Source: Algoriphagus sp. NG3 (lineage in GTDB: Bacteria > Bacteroidota > Bacteroidia > Cytophagales > Cyclobacteriaceae). From it: DNA of 64,000 nucleotides. The notes under the pieces are model-generated. The model was not told the DNA's origin. It searched no databases and worked only from the letters and a program-made list of their open reading frames with translations. Position numbers and translations under genes: made by a program. Shown here piece after piece: positions 52,379 to 60,831 of the stretch. Where the stretch lies: NCBI RefSeq assembly GCF_034119865.1, contig NZ_CP139421.1:4938501-5002500 (forward strand), read 5' to 3'. Each line of letters begins with the position of its first letter. Position 1 is the stretch's first letter.

Positions 52379-53728
52379 TCAGTCAGTATGGGGGCCGATG
52401 CTATCCTTGTCTCCAGAGAGAATATGAACTTTCACTTTTTTGATTTTACGGGCATCTACGGCCAAAATTGTAAATTCAAAATCTTCAAACCTGATTTTGG
52501 AGCCGTTTTTAGGCAATTTGGAATTGAGTTCTAATAGCAATCCTCCCAGAGACTCGCTCTCTCCCTTAACATCTTCAAATAGCTGAGAGTCCAGATCCAG
52601 TTTTTTACAAAAATCATTCAACGAGACCTTGCCCTCAAAAATAAACGTGGAAGGATCCAGTTCCTGAAAGAAAATATCGTCATGATCATCAAACTCATCG
52701 TTGATTTCTCCTATGATCTCTTCTATCAGGTCCTCCAAAGTGACCAGACCGGAGGTGCCTCCATATTCATCCACTACGATGGCCATGTGGACTCGTTTCA
52801 GCTGGAAATCTTTCAGCAGGGTATCTACCTTTTTGTTTTCAGGGACAAAGAAGCTTTTTCTGATGAGTTCATTCCATTTGAAATCTTCATCCCGTTCGAT
52901 GTATGGAAGCAGATCTTTGATGTAAAGGATGCCCTGTATCTTATCAATGGTCTCTTCATATACGGGTATCCTGGAATAGCCGCTTTTGTTGATTTTGTCC
53001 ATGAGCTCATGAAAATCCATGTCCATATCCACTGCTGTGATGTCCATACGGCTCTGCATCACTTGTTTTACCGTAAGCGTCCCAAAGTTTACTATGCCAC
53101 GGAGAATCTCCCGCTCTTCATTTGGGGCATCTTCCGTAGTCAATTCCAAGGCTTGGTTTAGCTCATTTACGGAAATCGAATACCCCCTCTTTTCTATGCG
53201 CTTCTCTAAAATATTGCTGAATGCCATCAAAAACATAGAAAACGGCCTCAGTATGGTAGAAAAGAAAGTAATGCTCGGAGCCATGATCAGGCTGAACTGA
53301 ACTTTGGCTTTGTTGGCATACACTTTTGGCACAATCTCGCCGAAAAACACAATAGCGAAAGTCACACCTATTGTCTGCACCAGAATAATGATGATTCCCG
53401 TGGCGTTTTTTCCAAAAATAGACCAGGCCACAAAGGTTGTAAGCGTGACAATCCCGATATTGATCAGATTATTGAGGATCAGGATGGTGGAGAGCAGGTT
53501 TTTCGGGGCTTCTACAAGGCTGATTACCTTTTTGCCCCGAGGGGTATTCTCTTCTTCTATAGTCCCTAGATCTTCATTGCTTAGGGAAAAAAAAGCTACC
53601 TCTGAACCAGAAATCAGGGCAGAGCTGATTAAAAGTAATATAAAAAGCAACCCATTTATAATCAGATAACTTACCGAGGGAAAGTTAATCTGGGCGAGTA
53701 AATGGTAACTCGGATAGGGATCGTCCAT
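52379..53728 (-). CDS. gldE: GldE-like CNNM/CBS-domain membrane protein
   Basis: 449 residues. Parts in order: a CNNM (DUF21) membrane domain with three or four helices (about 20-195, including SALISGSEVAFFSLSNEDL), two CBS domains (about 215-345, with MQSRMDITAVDMDMDF and VHMAIVVDEYGGTSGLVTLE), and the CorC_HlyC domain (about 360-440). In Bacteroidota this protein next to ssb and mutY is annotated as gliding-motility GldE; related proteins transport Mg2+ or Co2+. No gldD follows downstream here before gltB. The name rests on neighbourhood and domain plan. Confidence 0.82.
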   Translation of the reverse strand: MDDPYPSYHLLAQINFPSVSYLIINGLLFILLLISSALISGSEVAFFSLSNEDLGTIEEENTPRGKKVISLVEAPKNLLSTILILNNLINIGIVTLTTFVAWSIFGKNATGIIIILVQTIGVTFAIVFFGEIVPKVYANKAKVQFSLIMAPSITFFSTILRPFSMFLMAFSNILEKRIEKRGYSISVNELNQALELTTEDAPNEEREILRGIVNFGTLTVKQVMQSRMDITAVDMDMDFHELMDKINKSGYSRIPVYEETIDKIQGILYIKDLLPYIERDEDFKWNELIRKSFFVPENKKVDTLLKDFQLKRVHMAIVVDEYGGTSGLVTLEDLIEEIIGEINDEFDDHDDIFFQELDPSTFIFEGKVSLNDFCKKLDLDSQLFEDVKGESESLGGLLLELNSKLPKNGSKIRFEDFEFTILAVDARKIKKVKVHILSGDKDSIGPHTD

Positions 53729-53798
53729 GAATTAAACCGCAATGGTTACTGCAAAATTAAAACATTCCCCTGAAAATAGCTTCCAAGGGAATAGATTA

Positions 53799-54260
53799 TT
53801 AAAACGGTAAATCGTCATCTTCTGTATCTGATACCATTTCCTGTGCCTTTGGTGCGGAAGTAGGCGCGGCTGAAGCAGGTTTTTGCTGAGTGGATTGCTG
53901 TGGAGAATTCTGGCCTCCAGCTCCATCAGGTCTGCCTCCCAGCATAGTGAAGCTTAGCACTCTGATTCTGGTTCTGTAGCGGTTTTGGCCTTGTTCGTCC
54001 TGCCACTTGTCAGTTTTGATCTTGCCTTCTACGTAGAGCTGGCTGCCTTTTTTGAGGTATTGTTCAGCGATTTTTGCCTGTGCTCCCCATATTTCCAGAT
54101 CATGCCATTCTGTTTGCTCTACCCGCTCGCCGTTCCGGTTTTTATAAGCTTCAGTAGTAGCCAGGCTAACGTTTGCTACCGCATTATCGCCTTCTAGATA
54201 TTTTACTTCCGGGTCTGCCCCGAGATTGCCTACTAGGATTACTTTATTTACTCCTGCCAT
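53799..54260 (-). CDS. ssb: single-stranded DNA-binding protein
   Basis: 153 residues. OB fold with NKVILVGNLGADPEVKYLEG, WHDLEIWGAQAKIAEQYLKK, and KGSQLYVEGKIKTDKWQDEQ; then a disordered Gly/Gln/Pro/Ala-rich linker and the acidic partner-binding tip DDDLPF. It coats single-stranded DNA as a tetramer in replication and repair. Between mutY (45-base gap) and gldE (70-base gap) on the same strand. Confidence 0.95.
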   Translation of the reverse strand: MAGVNKVILVGNLGADPEVKYLEGDNAVANVSLATTEAYKNRNGERVEQTEWHDLEIWGAQAKIAEQYLKKGSQLYVEGKIKTDKWQDEQGQNRYRTRIRVLSFTMLGGRPDGAGGQNSPQQSTQQKPASAAPTSAPKAQEMVSDTEDDDLPF

Positions 54261-54305
54261 AATAAGTTTAAGTTAAGGTTGAAAAGTCTCACAACTTGAA
54301 GTTAC

Positions 54306-55379
54306 TCAAATCCCCTGATCGTTCAAAAAGTTCACGATTAACTTTGGCTTAGCCAGATACTCGATTTTTTCTTCCTCTACTAGCAAAAATCCTTCGTTTT
54401 GGCACCAGTCTTCCAGTTTATCCAAATTATCCTCGGCGATTTCCACTTCTGAGAATACAGCATTTAACCGCTGATGCGACAAAATATGTCTGTATTTTTT
54501 GGGAAATAGCTGAGCCTCCCTCTCAGTTTTTATCGGGATGTCCATTGGCAGAGATTGTATTTCTTGGCTGGATTCCACTTGGGGGAAGTCGTGGAGTCCT
54601 TCCCAAATATCGCCCGAAGTCCGCTTTTTCCAGACCCACCTGTCACCACACTTAATGACATAATAGTGGAAATGGCGCTCTCTGATTTTTACTTTATTAA
54701 TTTTCACCGGCAAATCCGACACCATATTATATAGATGTGCAAAACAGGAGGTCTTCAATGGGCAAGTGGAGCAGCTCGGGTTTTTTGGCGTGCATAGTCG
54801 GGCTCCAAAATCCATCATCGCCTGATTGAATTCTCCCGGCTCTTCCTGAGGGATAATCTGATTGGCCAAGGTTTCAAATTCTTTTTTCGCTTTCGAGCTT
54901 GCGATGTCGGTTTCTATTCCGAAGTATCGGGACAGAACCCGGAACACATTGCCATCCACTACGGCTTTTACCTCCCCATAAGCAAAACTTGCAATGGCAG
55001 AAGCAGTGTAGCTGCCTACCCCTTTTAGCTTAATAAGTCCTTCATAGTTCTTTGGGAACTCTCCGCCCATTTCAAACCAGATGCTTTTGGCACAGGAGTG
55101 GAGGTTTCTGGCCCGACTATAATACCCCAGCCCTTGCCATAGCCGAAGCACTTCTTCTTCTGGGGCAAGGGCAAGGGCCCTCACCGAAGGATAAGCTTCT
55201 GTAAAAGCATAATAATAAGGTAACCCCTGGGCGACCCGAGTCTGCTGAAGAATGATTTCAGAGAGCCAAATTTTGTATGGATCATCTGTGCTTCGCCATG
55301 GTAATTCTCTTGGATTATCTTTATACCAACTTAGTATTTGATATGAAAAAGCCTGATATTCAGTAGTTTTATAGTTCAT
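54306..55379 (-). CDS. mutY: A/G-specific adenine glycosylase
   Basis: 357 residues. Catalytic Glu in SEIILQQTRV, helix-hairpin-helix LKGVGSYTASAIASFAYGE, catalytic Asp in AVVDGNVFRVLSRYFG, and the 4Fe-4S cysteines C-x6-C-x2-C-x5-C in CTPKNPSCSTCPLKTSC. The C-terminal NUDIX-like domain (about 230-345) checks for 8-oxo-G opposite A. It removes adenine mispaired with 8-oxoguanine. Heads the mutY-ssb-gldE unit and diverges from the HU gene. Confidence 0.95.
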   Translation of the reverse strand: MNYKTTEYQAFSYQILSWYKDNPRELPWRSTDDPYKIWLSEIILQQTRVAQGLPYYYAFTEAYPSVRALALAPEEEVLRLWQGLGYYSRARNLHSCAKSIWFEMGGEFPKNYEGLIKLKGVGSYTASAIASFAYGEVKAVVDGNVFRVLSRYFGIETDIASSKAKKEFETLANQIIPQEEPGEFNQAMMDFGARLCTPKNPSCSTCPLKTSCFAHLYNMVSDLPVKINKVKIRERHFHYYVIKCGDRWVWKKRTSGDIWEGLHDFPQVESSQEIQSLPMDIPIKTEREAQLFPKKYRHILSHQRLNAVFSEVEIAEDNLDKLEDWCQNEGFLLVEEEKIEYLAKPKLIVNFLNDQGI

Positions 55380-55423
55380 TGTCGATTGTTAACTATCATA
55401 CAAATCAAGCTAATTTTTACGAA

Positions 55424-55458
55424 TTTGTTTTTTAATTGCAATGGTTCTCGTACATTTG
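55424..55458 (+). promoter_or_regulatory. probable promoter of the HU-TPR-rng unit
   Basis: TACATTTG at 55451-55458 matches TAnnTTTG; TTTG at 55424-55427 lies 23 bases upstream, a little more than the preferred 19-21. The start codon of HU is about 66 bases downstream. Confidence 0.6.
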
Positions 55459-55524
55459 CAGTCCCAAAAACACTTGGTTAATAGGTTGTTAAGCTTATTT
55501 CGTAATTTCTAAATTAATATTACA

Positions 55525-55833
55525 GTGACTAAAGCAGAAGTAATCGCTAAGATTTCGGACAAAACAGGTATCCAGAAGGATGATGTAACACAAGCCATTG
55601 AGGCGTTCTTCAAAGTGGTGAAGGATTCAATGTCCGAGGGAGACAATATCTACGTGAGAGGATTTGGTAGCTTCATCAATAAGAAGAGAGCTAAAAAAAT
55701 CGCCCGTAATATCTCCAAAAACACAGCTATTGTGATCGATGAGCACTATATTCCGGCCTTCAAGCCTTCTAAAGTGTTTGTAGAGAAGATCAAAAACAGC
55801 AAAAAAATCAAGGAATTGGCTCCTCAGGACTAA
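55525..55833 (+). CDS. HU/IHF-family DNA-binding protein
   Basis: 102 residues, GTG start (no ATG nearby; the family start MTKAEVIAKIS fits exactly). Typical HU: two helices, then VRGFGSFINKKRAKKIARNI, the beginning of the DNA-grasping arm, and HYIPAFKPSKVFVEKI closing the fold. It bends and packs DNA as a dimer. It precedes a TPR gene by 18 bases and the rng cluster; this order is conserved in many Bacteroidota, to my knowledge. Confidence 0.92.
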   Translation: MTKAEVIAKISDKTGIQKDDVTQAIEAFFKVVKDSMSEGDNIYVRGFGSFINKKRAKKIARNISKNTAIVIDEHYIPAFKPSKVFVEKIKNSKKIKELAPQD

Positions 55834-55851
55834 TCCTGGAGAGTTTTTGAC

Positions 55852-56679
55852 ATGAAAAGATCTCAGCTCATACTTATTGCAATAGGGGTCATGGCAGTCG
55901 CGGGACTGTATGCTCTTCCTAGTGTGGTCGTGGATAATGACAGTAAGGCAGATTCGGTTTCTCAGGAAGATGAATCTACTTCTGCTGCCTCCACTGATCC
56001 GGTAGCAATGCATGATGCTGAATTAAGTCCTGATGAGAGGCTACAGATAAATACGCTGAAGCTGCAGATCTCTGAAAATTCCTCAGCGGAAGAACTAAAA
56101 TCTTCCACAGAAGAAATAGCAGGAATCTATCAGAAACTTGGGAAGTACGATAGTGCAGGATATTATTTAAGTTTGGGAGCTGACCAGCTTCCTAACTCGG
56201 GGCTAGCCGAAAAAGCAGGAAACGCATATTATGAAGCTTTCAGCTTTGCGCTAGATCCGGAAAAGGTGTCTTATACTGCCGAACAGACCCGAAAGTATTT
56301 AAACAAGGTGTTGGAGAACGATCCCACCCGTTTGGATTTGAAAACCAAGGTAGCGATGACTTATGTGTCCTCGTCCAACCCAATGCAGGGAATCACGATG
56401 CTAAGAGAAATCTTGGATCAGGATCCGCAAAATGAAGACGGGTTGTTCAACATGGGCGTGCTATCTATGCAATCAGGCCAGTACAAGAGAGCGACTGAGC
56501 GATTTGAAGAATTGATCCAATATCACCCGGACAATCTTCAAGGGCAGTTCTATCTTGCAGTGAGCTATTTTGAATCCAAACAAAAAAACAAAGCGAAAGC
56601 CCAGTTTGAGAAAGTAAAATCTATGACCAAGGACGAGACGATCCTAGGAAGTGTGGAAAGCTATCTCGACAAGCTATAA
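55852..56679 (+). CDS. membrane-anchored TPR protein
   Basis: 275 residues. One N-terminal hydrophobic helix (about 5-25) anchors or exports it; then an acidic Ser/Asp/Glu-rich linker (about 28-60). TPR-like helix pairs cover about 60-270, e.g. AGIYQKLGKYDSAGYYLSLG, GLFNMGVLSMQSGQYKRATE, and DNLQGQFYLAVSYFESKQKN. TPRs hold protein complexes together; the partner is unknown. Co-directional with HU and the rng gene, so it is probably in that operon. Confidence 0.82.
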   Translation: MKRSQLILIAIGVMAVAGLYALPSVVVDNDSKADSVSQEDESTSAASTDPVAMHDAELSPDERLQINTLKLQISENSSAEELKSSTEEIAGIYQKLGKYDSAGYYLSLGADQLPNSGLAEKAGNAYYEAFSFALDPEKVSYTAEQTRKYLNKVLENDPTRLDLKTKVAMTYVSSSNPMQGITMLREILDQDPQNEDGLFNMGVLSMQSGQYKRATERFEELIQYHPDNLQGQFYLAVSYFESKQKNKAKAQFEKVKSMTKDETILGSVESYLDKL

Positions 56680-56710
56680 ATTATTTGTAACACTACTAAA
56701 TCCAAAGACT

Positions 56711-56800
56711 ATGCCTTGCGGAAAGAAAAGAAAAAGACATAAGATCGCTACGCACAAGCGTAAGAAGAGACTAAGAAAAAACAGACATAAGAAGAAGTAA
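56711..56800 (+). CDS. 29-residue COX24/AURKAIP1-type ribosomal small protein
   Basis: ATG at 56711, TAA at 56798. The peptide begins MPCGKKRKRHKIATHKRKK and ends RLRKNRHKKK: 19 of 29 residues are Lys, Arg or His. This is the short bacterial form of the AURKAIP1/COX24 (DUF1713) family, related to mitochondrial ribosomal protein mS38, which in Bacteroidota is a very short basic protein. It probably sits in the small ribosomal subunit near the decoding region (inference from mS38). It lies 31 bases after the TPR gene and 61 bases before rng, a ribosome-linked context. Confidence 0.88.
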   Translation: MPCGKKRKRHKIATHKRKKRLRKNRHKKK

Positions 56801-56861
56801 TACACTTCTTCTTATTGTCATATTGAGTACAACGTTCATTTACATATAAAAAGACGAGATT

Positions 56862-58433
56862 TTGAGTACGGAATTGTTAATCGATTCTGCTCAAAACGGA
56901 AGTCGAATTGCCCTCCTTCAAGATAAGAGTCTGGTTGAGTTGCATTCCGAAGGGATGGACAATCAGTTTAAAGTTGGGGACATTTATCTCGGTACGGTCC
57001 GCAAAATCGTCAATGGGCTCAATGCAGCTTTCATAGACGTAGGTTATGAGAAAGACGCCTTTCTTCATTACCAGGACCTCGGGGCAAATTTCAACAGCCT
57101 GACGAAGTTCACCAAAATGGTGCGCAACAACAACTATGGCAATTACAATCTGAAGGGTTTTGAAAACGAACCTGAAATCGACAAGATCGGAAAAATCTCC
57201 GGCCCGCTGTCCAAAAATCAACAGATTTTAGTTCAGGTCGTAAAAGAACCCATCTCTACGAAGGGGCCACGACTATCCTGTGAGCTCTCTCTGCCAGGTA
57301 GATACCTGGTGCTGGTACCTTTTTCGGATTCGGTAAACGTCTCCAAAAAGATCCGAAGCAACGAGGAAAGAAAACGCCTTTTGAGACTCATCAACTCCAT
57401 CAAACCTGCCAATTTCGGAGTTATAATCCGTACAGTGGCCGAAGGTCAGTCAGTCAGTGACTTAGATAAAGACCTTCGTAATCTTCTCAATAGCTGGGAA
57501 GAGGGTATGGGGAAATTGATGAAAGCCAAGAGTCGTGACAAAATCATCGGAGAGATGAGTATGGCCTCCTCACTAGTGAGAGACTTGCTCAACGAATCAT
57601 TCGACGCAATCACCGTAGAAGAAGAATCTACTTACGATCAGATCAGATCCTACATCAGGAATATAGCTCCTGAAAAAGAAAAAATTGTCAAGCTTTACAA
57701 CGGTAAAGCTAAACTATTTGAAAGTTTTGGAATAGAAAAGCAGATCAAAAGCCTGTTTGGACAGACGGTCAGCCTTCCGCAGGGAGGGTATGTGATCATA
57801 GAGCACACAGAAGCCCTGCACGTCATTGATGTGAACAGTGGCAATAAGTCCAACCAAGAAAGTGACCAGGAATCTACCGCATTAAAAACGAATCTGGTCG
57901 CCGCTAAAGAAATTGGCAGGCAGCTCCGCCTCCGGGATATGGGAGGTATCATCGTGGTCGATTTTATCGACATGAAGAAAGCCGATAACAAGAAGGCGAT
58001 CTATGAAGCGATGAAAGATGAGCTGAGGTTTGACAGGTCAAAGCATACTGTTTTGCCGCTGAGCAAATTTGGGCTCATGCAGATCACCAGACAGCGAGTA
58101 CGTCCTGAGGTCAATATAGTGACCAAAGAGACCTGCCCCGCATGTAATGGCACCGGCAAAATCCAGGCTTCAATCTTGATAGCCGATAAGCTGGAAAAAG
58201 ACGTGGACCATATTGCTACTATCCAAAATGTGAGTAAAATACAAATTGGGCTGCATCCCTATCTGCACGCATACTTCACTACAGGCATTATCAGCCGAAG
58301 GGTGAAGTGGTTTTTCAAGTATAATAAGTGGATAAAACTGATCAAAGATTCTTCCCTACCCGTGACGGAATACAGATTCTTAGATGAATCTGGAGAGGAA
58401 ATCGAACTACAAGTAAAAAGCGAGACTGAATAG
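56862..58433 (+). CDS. rng: ribonuclease E/G family protein
   Basis: 523 residues, TTG start: the codon is followed by STELLIDSAQNGSRIALLQD, the family's usual beginning, and no ATG fits. S1 RNA-binding domain (about 37-135: GDIYLGTVRKIVNGLNAAFI), 5'-sensor/RNase H-like part, catalytic DNase I-like subdomain with metal Asp residues in HVIDVNSGN (about 325) and IVVDFIDMKKA (about 367), and zinc-link CPACNGTG (about 425). It cuts single-stranded AU-rich RNA, including rRNA precursors and mRNA. Located after the tiny ribosomal protein gene; ends in a terminator. Confidence 0.92.
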   Translation: MSTELLIDSAQNGSRIALLQDKSLVELHSEGMDNQFKVGDIYLGTVRKIVNGLNAAFIDVGYEKDAFLHYQDLGANFNSLTKFTKMVRNNNYGNYNLKGFENEPEIDKIGKISGPLSKNQQILVQVVKEPISTKGPRLSCELSLPGRYLVLVPFSDSVNVSKKIRSNEERKRLLRLINSIKPANFGVIIRTVAEGQSVSDLDKDLRNLLNSWEEGMGKLMKAKSRDKIIGEMSMASSLVRDLLNESFDAITVEEESTYDQIRSYIRNIAPEKEKIVKLYNGKAKLFESFGIEKQIKSLFGQTVSLPQGGYVIIEHTEALHVIDVNSGNKSNQESDQESTALKTNLVAAKEIGRQLRLRDMGGIIVVDFIDMKKADNKKAIYEAMKDELRFDRSKHTVLPLSKFGLMQITRQRVRPEVNIVTKETCPACNGTGKIQASILIADKLEKDVDHIATIQNVSKIQIGLHPYLHAYFTTGIISRRVKWFFKYNKWIKLIKDSSLPVTEYRFLDESGEEIELQVKSETE

Positions 58434-58448
58434 TCTCGCTTTTTTTTT
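58419..58448 (+). terminator. intrinsic terminator after rng, overlapping its stop codon
   Basis: 9-bp perfect stem AGCGAGACT / AGTCTCGCT with a 4-base loop (GAAT), then eight T. The rng stop codon TAG (58431-58433) lies across loop and right arm, so the coding end doubles as terminator. Confidence 0.9.
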
Positions 58449-58524
58449 GGGATTTTTTAGCCACGAAGCCCGCGAAGAAAGCGCAAAGTGCACAGTTCTG
58501 ACTCTTGGTTGAATTATTCGGCTT

Positions 58525-58577
58525 GGTTCAAGTCTCACGACTTGGACCAAAATAATGCAGTCTCCGGACTGCTTTTT
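58525..58577. repeat. paired hairpins in the rng-DUF4221 gap
   Basis: A 10-bp hairpin GGTTCAAGTC-TCAC-GACTTGGACC (58525-58548, one G-T type mismatch) is followed by GCAGTC-TCCG-GACTGC (58557-58572) with five T after it. Just upstream (58459-58490) is a CACGAAG/CGCGAAG-rich remnant of a common intergenic repeat. The second hairpin could be a back-up terminator; the pair could also be a decayed interspersed element. Confidence 0.45.
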
Positions 58578-58657
58578 CATTCCAAATCCATTTGCTAATC
58601 CAGTTTGCAGAGTCTTAACAGCTGGCTGTTTTTTTCATAAAGGTTCTTGAAATACCA

Positions 58658-59776
58658 CTATTCTAATGAATTGATTTTAGAAAAATCAATCACCGCAAAG
58701 GCAGTGACATCGTCTGTTGTTTGAGAATAAAGACTGAGTGCATAGCCCTTCGGTGTGTTGAACCCATACATCCCCAATTCCTCTCGGTTAAATTCTAGTT
58801 CTGCCTCCGGCTTCAACTTTTCATCAAAAACCAACAGGCGATTTCTCTCTTGTTCCATATTTTCCTTTGTTGGCCCCTTCACTCTTACCCATCTAAGAAT
58901 TTTTTCAGCATGGGTATCAAAATCAAGTCCATTGTATTTGCTGCTTTCATGGTCAGGTTGATACACAGTATATTCTCCACTGGGAACAGTGGTTCCTTTT
59001 TTAAACACCAGTGATTCTGTCGTCCCTGCCCATTTCCACGTTTGCCTGCCATTTTTCACTACAGCTATTGAGTCGGATATTGCAAAACTAATCAGGTGTT
59101 CATTGTTTGCAGGAATGTAGAGGTGGCTAAATAGCCCCAATTGGTCATCATGAGTATAGTCTAGTATGTTTTCAGGGTAGAGGAAGCGGTAATGCGAGAA
59201 GCTGTGTGATTCAGTGTTGAAAACCATTCCCCATTTTTCATAATTCTCAAAACCTTCCTGAAAAACAAATGGCATATCGACAAAATACAGCTCATTCCCA
59301 GACTTATACAGCTTATTGTATAGGTAACCGGAATAGTTTGCATACTTCCTTTCGCGATCTACTTCTGGCAAGTCCCATCTATTAATTACTTTTCCATAGA
59401 AATCGCATTGAATTATTTCTTTCTGTTGAGAAAGAAAATAGAGGCTTTGATCATCAATAAAATTTCCAGTGATAAATGATCCTATCCCATTTGGCCCCTC
59501 TTTTTCATACTTCTGCTTTCTTAGGAGTGAGCCATCAGGGTAACGATAAACTAGGAACTGATGGTCTATAAATGTGGCTAGCACTTCTCCAGAATCACTT
59601 GGGTAATAATAGAAATTGGATCCTAGGTTTTTGGTAAGCGTGTCTTTTGCCAAAAGCAAGGTATCCACAATGATATCTTTCAAGTCCAAAACAGGTATTG
59701 ACTTTTTAGACTTTGGGGTGCAGGAATTATCTAAAATACTTAAGGTTAAAAAAAGCAATAAAGTAAAATTTCTCAT
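58658..59776 (-). CDS. DUF4221-like beta-propeller lipoprotein (second copy)
   Basis: 372 residues from ATG 59776; an ATG at 59842 would place 22 extra residues before the signal and is not preferred. Signal then lipobox-like SILDNS|C, which is less regular than usual. Repeated strand pairs (FLVYRYPDGSLLRKQKYEKE, EIIQCDFYGKVINRWDLPEV) match the propeller style of the protein at 31542-32702. The G-x-N-G-I-G turn after the K-Y-E-K-E-G strand corresponds to the D-G-F-G turn there. Function unknown, probably outer membrane or periplasm. Confidence 0.62.
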   Translation of the reverse strand: MRNFTLLLFLTLSILDNSCTPKSKKSIPVLDLKDIIVDTLLLAKDTLTKNLGSNFYYYPSDSGEVLATFIDHQFLVYRYPDGSLLRKQKYEKEGPNGIGSFITGNFIDDQSLYFLSQQKEIIQCDFYGKVINRWDLPEVDRERKYANYSGYLYNKLYKSGNELYFVDMPFVFQEGFENYEKWGMVFNTESHSFSHYRFLYPENILDYTHDDQLGLFSHLYIPANNEHLISFAISDSIAVVKNGRQTWKWAGTTESLVFKKGTTVPSGEYTVYQPDHESSKYNGLDFDTHAEKILRWVRVKGPTKENMEQERNRLLVFDEKLKPEAELEFNREELGMYGFNTPKGYALSLYSQTTDDVTAFAVIDFSKINSLE

Positions 59777-60078
59777 GGGGTATGGATTCTTAAAGTGTCT
59801 GAATTTTATTCCGATATAAGCATGTGATCTGAAGGTTGGCATTCAGTCAAGTTAGTAATTATCATATACCGCCTGAAAAAGGTTATAGATAAAGCTATTA
59901 AGTGTGCAAACATTGTGTCAGAGTGACCCCAACTTAGTTCCTAAATATCTTCCAGTCATTACTCTTTTGTAACCCTTAAATTTTTCTTACTCAGTCTGAC
60001 AAATTTGGGTCTAGACAGAGAATTATTTCTACACTGCGGCCTCTACGAAAACTTCAGTGTCCACCGTGGTTAAATTTC
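59777..60078. other. intergenic region without a supported feature
   Basis: 302 bases between a lipoprotein start and the end of the response-regulator gene, both on the minus strand, so it should carry the lipoprotein promoter. No convincing TTTG/TAnnTTTG pair, repeat or RNA structure was found. Confidence 0.4.
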
Positions 60079-60831
60079 TCATCGATCTAGCCATTTTTTG
60101 AAATCCGATACTTTTTCCCGGCTTATTAAAATATCCTGATCTGGACAATTCTTTAATTTCACTTTGAGCCGGCTGTTGGAGAAAGCATAAATTCCTTCTA
60201 TGGCTTCCATACTGCACAGGTATTTTCTATTGAGACGAAAAAAATCTGCAGGATTTACCTGAGCTTCTGTCTGCTCTAATGTATGATCGATCACATATTT
60301 TTTGCCCTCATACGTCTGTAAAAATGTCACTCTTTCTTCACTGTGAAAAAAGGAAATCTGATCGACTGGAACACTCTGGATCTTGTCTCCAAACTTCACT
60401 AAGAACCTGGATTTGAAGGAAAGTTTATTGGGAGAAAGCAGACTTTTTAGAACATCTATTTCCAGCAATGAAGGAATCCGGTTGGCTTTATACTTATCCA
60501 CAGCTCTCGCCAAATCCTTTGGATCAATTGGCTTCAATAAATAGTCAATAGCGTTAACCTGAAAGGCTTTTATGGCATATTGATCAAAAGCAGTAGTAAA
60601 GATTACTGGTGTGGATAAATGTACTTTTTCAAAAATCTCAAAGCTTATTCCATCAGCCAACTGAATATCACAAAAAATTAAATCGGGTTGTGGATTAGAC
60701 GAGAGCCAATCAAAAGATTTAGTAATGGAATCCAGGTTTCCGAAAATTTCCGCATCAGGATAATGAAGCTTAATAAGCTTCATAAGTAAATTTGCGGCAG
60801 GTTTTTCATCTTCTATTATCAAAATTCTCAT
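60079..60831 (-). CDS. LytTR-family response regulator
   Basis: 250 residues. Receiver domain (1-120): acidic pocket IIEDEKPAA, phospho-acceptor D55 in LIFCDIQLADG, Thr in PVIFTTAFDQYAIKAF and Lys in YLLKPIDPKDL. LytTR DNA-binding domain (about 145-245): FLVKFGDKIQSVPVDQISFF, YEGKKYVIDHTLEQTE and FFRLNRKYLCS. It should activate transcription when phosphorylated by the kinase gene it overlaps by 4 bases (ATGA). LytTR sites are usually two direct repeats; none was identified nearby. Confidence 0.92.
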   Translation of the reverse strand: MRILIIEDEKPAANLLMKLIKLHYPDAEIFGNLDSITKSFDWLSSNPQPDLIFCDIQLADGISFEIFEKVHLSTPVIFTTAFDQYAIKAFQVNAIDYLLKPIDPKDLARAVDKYKANRIPSLLEIDVLKSLLSPNKLSFKSRFLVKFGDKIQSVPVDQISFFHSEERVTFLQTYEGKKYVIDHTLEQTEAQVNPADFFRLNRKYLCSMEAIEGIYAFSNSRLKVKLKNCPDQDILISREKVSDFKKWLDR

